From a bacterium UBA1790 (lineage in GTDB: Bacteria > Bacteroidota > Bacteroidia > Bacteroidales > Muribaculaceae), in the NCBI GenBank assembly GCA_002314465.1, contig DCGA01000134.1:1264-12368 (forward strand): DNA of 11,105 nt, in the 5' to 3' direction. Numbering within the stretch: the stretch's first letter is position 1; every line of letters starts with the position of its first letter. The notes under the pieces are model-generated. The model was not told the origin of the DNA and ran no database searches. It saw only the letters and a program-made list of their open reading frames with translations. Made by a program: the position numbers and the translations under genes. Of this stretch, positions 7,439-11,105 are shown piece after piece.

Positions 7439-7561
7439 GATGCTACAAATGTTGCTTTACTTACAGTTTTAAGATTAGATTGTTTGTGGTTATTTTGAGG
7501 TTGAATAGTTCGTTTTTAAAGTTGATAACTATCAATCATCACAACCCGTTGTCATGATGAT
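7399..7561 (-). ncRNA. Candidate small RNA of about 163 nt with its own promoter and terminator
   Basis: A promoter at 7566-7595 (minus) predicts a first base at about 7561, and a terminator hairpin with a U-rich end closes at about 7399. The first 27 bases (7561-7535) fold into a hairpin: ATCATC pairs with GATGAT and ACAA with TTGT around CGGG, with ATG bulged. A second, competing hairpin is possible between 7535-7527 (TTGATAGTT) and 7510-7501 (AACTATTCAA, one bulge). The middle, about 7500-7440, is A-rich and looks unstructured. Two seven-codon frames begin at 7555 (MTTGCDD) and 7539 (MIDSYQL); neither has other support. The promoter-to-terminator architecture is what was described for orphan Bacteroidales RNA motifs, but I cannot assign this to a known family. 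The alternative is an attenuated leader of the adhesin-like gene that starts at 7151. Confidence 0.6.
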
Positions 7562-7565
7562 GGCA

Positions 7566-7595
7566 CAAAGGTAATACATTATTTTTAATATGCAA
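7566..7595 (-). promoter_or_regulatory. Strong Bacteroidetes-type promoter for the candidate small RNA
   Basis: TACCTTTG (7573-7566) matches the -7 consensus TAnnTTTG exactly. TTG (7595-7593) lies 19 bases upstream as the -33 element, and the spacer is A/T-rich. It is the best promoter match in the window, yet no protein gene starts within 400 bases downstream. That is the main reason to call an RNA gene here. Confidence 0.75.
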
Positions 7596-7602
7596 TGCCC
7601 TG

Positions 7603-7621
7603 TTATGTGTTGTTTACATAA
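7603..7621. promoter_or_regulatory. Possible operator palindrome between divergent promoters
   Basis: TTATGT (7603-7608) and ACATAA (7616-7621) form a perfect six-base inverted repeat around a seven-base spacer. It lies about 50 bases upstream of the predicted small-RNA start and about 90 upstream of the predicted hydrolase start. That position would suit a regulator shared by both. In A/T-rich DNA such a palindrome can also arise by chance. Confidence 0.25.
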
Positions 7622-7664
7622 ATTTAGGTGTTTTAACAATTAGAGAATGAAAAATGCCCCGAAG

Positions 7665-7696
7665 TTTGCATAAAAGGGGAATAATTTGTAACTTTG
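7665..7696 (+). promoter_or_regulatory. Bacteroidetes-type promoter for the GH30 hydrolase gene
   Basis: TTTG (7665-7668) and TAACTTTG (7689-7696) are separated by 20 bases, matching the -33 and -7 consensus of the Bacteroidetes primary sigma factor. Transcription is predicted to start near 7701, giving a leader of only about 17 nt with no Shine-Dalgarno sequence before the ATG at 7718. So short a leader leaves little room for a riboswitch. Confidence 0.78.
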
Positions 7697-7717
7697 AAGC
7701 GATAAAGCATACTTTTT

Positions 7718-9958
7718 ATGAAAAAACTATTACTATCTGTTATTGCCTCTATTGGTTTGTTGGCACAAGCGCAAACGGTGTTGACCAACTTTGATGATGT
7801 CAATAACGTAACCATCTCTACAGAACAAACCAAAGAATCGTTGTTTAAAATGATGCCGGCGGTTGTTGATAATCCCGATGTGACAGGAATCAACACTACC
7901 GACAAGTGCCTTGGTGCCACTAATATCGCCAATGCCGACTGGAGTGGCAACCTGGTGTGCCTTAAACTCAACGAGCCGGTTGTGATCAACGCCTACACGC
8001 GCTACATGTCGCTTATGCTGTGGCGCGGCGTGCAGGCCAAGGACTGCCGCATTGCCATCAACGGGTATGAGGACGACAACGAGGTGTACCGCGAGAAACT
8101 CGCCAATACCGGCCAGTGGGAGCGTGTGGTCATTGACTTGGGATTCAAGCATCTCAACGACACCCTCAACGAGATTTACATAGTGTACAGCTGCAACTGG
8201 GATATGCCCCGTCGCGGCTGGACCGAGGCAAGCTATTACATCGACGAAATCGCGCTGTCGCCGGCAGGAAATATCCCGCAGGCCGATGTTGTGATTGATG
8301 CTTCACGCCAATACCAGACAATCCACCACTTTGGCTCGTCGGATGCCTGGACAATGGAATTCGTGGGTAAGTACTGGTCCAACGATGTAAAGGCCAAGGC
8401 TTCGAAACAACTCTTCAGCCAGCAGTTTGATGCCAACGGTAACCCCGAGGGCATAGGCCTTTCGGGCTGGCGCTTCAATGTGGGTACCGGTAGTGCCGAC
8501 CAGGGTGATGACAGCAAGATAGACATGGCTAAACGCACCGAGTGCTTTATGAATGCCGACGGCACATGGGACTGGACTCGCCAGGCCGGACAACGCTACT
8601 TCATGGAACAAGCCAAGAACTACGGCTGCGAGAATTTCATCTTCTTCAGCAACTCGGCTCCCATCTTCATGACTAAGAACGGATATGCCCATGCCGATGG
8701 CTCGGGCCAGTGTAACCTTGCCACCGATAAGATGCCCGCGTTTGCCGACTTCCTCGTGACCACTGCAGGCCATTTTATCAAGGAAGGCTACAACGTGTCG
8801 CTCATCTCGCCGGTCAATGAGCCTCAGTATGACTGGGGCGGAGGGCAAGAGGGTAGCCCCTGGGAGAATATCGACATAAGCAACCTCGCGCGTGCGCTCG
8901 ATACATCAATAAAGGGCCACGGCATCTCGTCGAAGATTCTCATTCCCGAAGCGGGTCAGTATGACCGCATGTGGGGCGGCAGCGGCCGTGCATGCAACCA
9001 GTTGTCGCAGTTGTTCAACTCCAAGGTGCCCAACACCTACATTGGCGACCTTGAATCGCTGGCACCCTATGCTGCAGGCCACAGTTACTGGACCTACACA
9101 AGCAACTATAGCCTGAAGGATGCCCGCATGAAGGTGCGCGACGCTGCCGAGAACGTAGGCATGACCATGATGCAGACCGAGTTCAGTTTCCTTGAGGTTC
9201 CCCAGCAGGGCACCGGTTTCCCCTCGGGCTCTTGCAACTATATGGACTATGCAATCTATATGGCCAAGGTCATCCACAGCGACCTTGTGTATGGCAACAT
9301 GGCGGCTTGGAATTACTGGACTACCATGGCCCAGGAGCAGTACAGCCAGTTGAACCGCTTCTACCTGATGCGTATGCGTCCCAAGGGCGGCGACTATGGC
9401 TCAATCCTTGAGGGCGGCACTATCGACGACAACAAGAACCTGTGGGCGCTGGGCAACTATAGTTTCTTCCTGCGTCCCGGTTACAAGCGCCTTAACCTCA
9501 CCGGTGGTGACGAGATGAACAATGTGCTTGCATCGGCGTGGATTGCCCCCGACAGTACCAAACTGGTTGTGGTCTACATCAATACAGCCTCGGTGCGCCG
9601 CTATTCAAGCATTAAGGTGAACAATCTGGATTATGGAGTTACCGACATCAAGAAATATGTAACCTACTCGGCAAGTAACCTGGGCCTGAGCACCACCGAG
9701 ACAACTATGGACCGCGTTCTGTTGCCCGCTCGCTCGGTTTCGACAGTGGTGATTACGCTCGACAAGGAGCCCTCGGGTGTTGCAGGTGACGTGAACGGTG
9801 ACGGAGAGGTTGATGTTACCGATGTGAATATCCTCATCAACATCTTGCTGGGCAAGGACGATGCCGCCAAGTATAGCGGACGCGCCGATGTCGACGGCAA
9901 CGGCGAGGTTGATATCACCGATGTGAACATCGTTATCAATAAAATGCTGGGCAAGTAA
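7718..9958 (+). CDS. Secreted glycoside hydrolase family 30 enzyme with dockerin-like tail
   Basis: A retaining O-glycosyl hydrolase, probably secreted or surface-held. Residues 1-18 are a signal peptide (AQA|Q). Residues about 20-188 form an N-terminal beta-rich domain that may bind carbohydrate but which I cannot name. The (beta/alpha)8 catalytic domain spans about 190-590. It opens with TIHHFGSSDAWTMEFVG (201-217) and GLSGWRFNVGTGS (247-259), carries the acid/base Glu368 in SPVNEPQYDWGGGQEGSPW, and the nucleophile Glu488 in MMQTEFSFLE. The side beta-sandwich typical of GH30 follows to about 682. Residues 690-746 are two dockerin-like calcium repeats (DVNGDGEVDVTDVNILINILLG and its second copy at 724-744). 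The style recalls endo-beta-1,6-galactanase-like members, but GH30 also includes xylanases and glucanases, so the substrate is open. The gene is monocistronic, has its own promoter and is convergent with queA. Both catalytic Glu are present, so it should be active. Confidence 0.95.
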   Translation: MKKLLLSVIASIGLLAQAQTVLTNFDDVNNVTISTEQTKESLFKMMPAVVDNPDVTGINTTDKCLGATNIANADWSGNLVCLKLNEPVVINAYTRYMSLMLWRGVQAKDCRIAINGYEDDNEVYREKLANTGQWERVVIDLGFKHLNDTLNEIYIVYSCNWDMPRRGWTEASYYIDEIALSPAGNIPQADVVIDASRQYQTIHHFGSSDAWTMEFVGKYWSNDVKAKASKQLFSQQFDANGNPEGIGLSGWRFNVGTGSADQGDDSKIDMAKRTECFMNADGTWDWTRQAGQRYFMEQAKNYGCENFIFFSNSAPIFMTKNGYAHADGSGQCNLATDKMPAFADFLVTTAGHFIKEGYNVSLISPVNEPQYDWGGGQEGSPWENIDISNLARALDTSIKGHGISSKILIPEAGQYDRMWGGSGRACNQLSQLFNSKVPNTYIGDLESLAPYAAGHSYWTYTSNYSLKDARMKVRDAAENVGMTMMQTEFSFLEVPQQGTGFPSGSCNYMDYAIYMAKVIHSDLVYGNMAAWNYWTTMAQEQYSQLNRFYLMRMRPKGGDYGSILEGGTIDDNKNLWALGNYSFFLRPGYKRLNLTGGDEMNNVLASAWIAPDSTKLVVVYINTASVRRYSSIKVNNLDYGVTDIKKYVTYSASNLGLSTTETTMDRVLLPARSVSTVVITLDKEPSGVAGDVNGDGEVDVTDVNILINILLGKDDAAKYSGRADVDGNGEVDITDVNIVINKMLGK

Positions 9959-9981
9959 CCGGCGGTATTTACACAAAAACA

Positions 9982-10009
9982 CAAGGGACCGAAAAACTTC
10001 GGTCCCTTG
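9982..10009. terminator. Shared bidirectional terminator between the GH30 gene and queA
   Basis: CAAGGGACCGAA (9982-9993) and TTCGGTCCCTTG (9998-10009) form a perfect 12-base-pair stem around a four-base loop. On the minus strand it is followed by TGTTTTTGTG, making it a good terminator for queA, whose stop codon is 23 bases away. On the plus strand the following sequence (CTGTGTATATA) is less T-rich. It probably still serves the hydrolase gene ending 23 bases upstream. Confidence 0.85.
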
Positions 10010-10032
10010 CTGTGTATATAGGGTTGTTGTTA

Positions 10033-11085
10033 TCAGTCGATGATGAGCATTGCGTCGCCGTAAGCACCGAAACGGTACTTTCCCTCGATGGCAACCTCAT
10101 AGGCCTTCATCACGCGCTCGTAGTCGCCGAATGCCGCTGTGAGCATGAGCATGATTGACTTGGGCATGTGGAAGTTGGTGATGAGGGCATCACAAGTAGT
10201 GCACTCGTAGGGAGGGAACATGAACTTGTTGGTCCAGCCGTCGTAAGCCTTGATGTGGCCGTTCATACCCACTGTGCTCTCCATAGCGCGGAGAACCGAT
10301 GTGCCCACGGCGCATATCTTGTTGCCGTTGTCACGCTTGTAGTTGACCTTGGCTGCGAGTTCGGGCGACACGAGCATCTGCTCGCTGTCGAGGCGGTGCT
10401 TTGTAAGGTCTTCAACGTCGATGTCGCGGAATGCGCCCAGACCCATGTGCAGGGTGAGGAACTCGGCTTCTACGTCCTTGATTTCCATGCGGCGCATGAG
10501 TTCGCGGCTGAAGTGCATACCAGCGGCGGGGGCTACTACAGCGCCTTCTTCCTTGGCGAAGATTGTCTGGTAACGCTCGGCGTCGTCTTCCTCAACCTCG
10601 CGCTTGATGTAGTCGGGCAGGGGAGTGTTGCCCAGTGCGTACAGGTTGGCCTTGAACTCGTCGTGCGGACCGTCGTAGAGGAAGCGCAGGGTGCGGCCGC
10701 GAGAGGTGGTGTTGTCGATGACCTCGGCTACCATAGAGTCGTCGAGACCGAAGTAGAGCTTATTGCCGATGCGAATCTTGCGAGCGGGCTCCACGAGAAC
10801 ATCCCACAACTTGTGGTCGGTGTTAAGTTCGCGCAGCAGGAAAACCTCGATGCGAGCGCCGGTCTTTTCCTTGTTGCCAAGCAACTTGGCGGGGAAAACC
10901 TGCGTGTTGTTGAACACGAACATATCGAACGGGTTGAAATACTCAAGGATATCCTTGAAGGTGCGGTGTTCGATTTCGCCGGTTTTACGGTGCATTACCA
11001 TCAATCGCGACTCGTCGCGGTTCTTAGAGGGGTGTAACGCGATGAGTTCTTCGGGAAGGTTAAATTCAAATTCAGATAACTTCAT
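10033..11085 (-). CDS. queA: S-adenosylmethionine:tRNA ribosyltransferase-isomerase (QueA)
   Basis: QueA transfers and rearranges the ribosyl part of S-adenosylmethionine onto 7-aminomethyl-7-deazaguanine at the tRNA wobble position 34, making epoxyqueuosine in the cytoplasm. The 350 residues fit the family length. Recognisable blocks in order are: [18 protein letters not shown] (16-33), [20 protein letters not shown] (58-77), [15 protein letters not shown] (96-110), [17 protein letters not shown] (about 179-195), [32 protein letters not shown], and [20 protein letters not shown] near 304-323. The end, [14 protein letters not shown], is typical. The start at 11085 gives the standard [11 protein letters not shown] opening. 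Only 20 bases of upstream sequence are visible, so the promoter cannot be judged. Small departures from the usual family words (APAAGM for APTAGL) probably do not change function. It is a housekeeping gene unrelated to the neighbouring secreted proteins. Confidence 0.97.
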   Translation of the reverse strand: MKLSEFEFNLPEELIALHPSKNRDESRLMVMHRKTGEIEHRTFKDILEYFNPFDMFVFNNTQVFPAKLLGNKEKTGARIEVFLLRELNTDHKLWDVLVEPARKIRIGNKLYFGLDDSMVAEVIDNTTSRGRTLRFLYDGPHDEFKANLYALGNTPLPDYIKREVEEDDAERYQTIFAKEEGAVVAPAAGMHFSRELMRRMEIKDVEAEFLTLHMGLGAFRDIDVEDLTKHRLDSEQMLVSPELAAKVNYKRDNGNKICAVGTSVLRAMESTVGMNGHIKAYDGWTNKFMFPPYECTTCDALITNFHMPKSIMLMLTAAFGDYERVMKAYEVAIEGKYRFGAYGDAMLIID

Positions 11086-11105
11086 AAGTTTCGGTGTCTG
11101 TTTTT

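Noticed and set aside
7259..7498. A 79-codon open frame on the plus strand in the intergenic region
   Set aside because: It runs straight through the inverted repeat and the terminator hairpin, has no promoter or homologous look, and its composition is non-coding.
7399..7561. SRP RNA, tmRNA or 6S RNA identity for the candidate small RNA
   Set aside because: The GNRA-capped SRP helix, the tRNA-like ends of tmRNA and the long bubble-containing helix of 6S are not visible.
10168..11037. A 289-codon open frame on the plus strand opposite queA
   Set aside because: It is antisense to a clearly recognised queA and its translation (Val/Leu/Glu-rich, no motif) is what the complement of that gene's codon bias yields.
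1..11105. CRISPR arrays, insertion sequences, tRNA or rRNA genes, SusC/SusD pair
   Set aside because: No regularly spaced direct repeats, transposase motifs, tRNA cloverleaf or CCA-type ends, or TonB-receptor words were found.

Overview
The window looks like chromosomal DNA from a gut-type Bacteroidales bacterium, most likely of the Muribaculaceae/Prevotellaceae kind. The evidence is: promoters of the Bacteroidetes type (TTTG, about 20 nt, TAnnTTTG) with no Shine-Dalgarno sequences; very large secreted proteins built from repeated 'choice-of-anchor J' jelly-roll domains; C-terminal dockerin-like tails (GDVNGDGEVD type); and a QueA that reads like the Bacteroidales version. The family placement is inference from protein style, not from a marker gene.

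Layout. Positions 1-7151 hold three secreted or surface protein genes, all on the minus strand and each apparently its own transcription unit. Reading in the direction of transcription they are: a dockerin-tailed multi-jelly-roll protein (7151 to 3811, broken by a one-base frameshift near 6750); a 996-residue jelly-roll protein with a short conserved tail (3688 to 698); and the first 158 residues of a third (474, running off the left edge). The first two end in good hairpin terminators. Positions 7152-7717 are a gene-free 566-base region. It holds the upstream signals of the divergent flanking genes and, on the minus strand, a well-defined unannotated transcription unit of about 163 nt (7561 to 7399). 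That unit has a near-perfect promoter, a 5' hairpin starting at the predicted first base, and a rho-independent terminator. This candidate small RNA is the most interesting item here. Positions 7718-9958 (plus) encode a secreted family-30 glycoside hydrolase with a dockerin-like tail. Positions 10033-11085 (minus) encode QueA of tRNA queuosine synthesis. The last two genes converge on one shared hairpin terminator.

Function. Four of the five genes encode exported proteins, and two of them, on either side of the intergenic region, share the same type of C-terminal dockerin-like module. A plausible reading is a surface or secreted set for polysaccharide or glycoprotein use, with the small RNA transcribed between the hydrolase and the large adhesin-like gene. 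No SusC/SusD pair, regulator gene, mobile element, tRNA, rRNA or CRISPR array is visible, so this is not a complete polysaccharide utilisation locus. QueA is an unrelated housekeeping neighbour.
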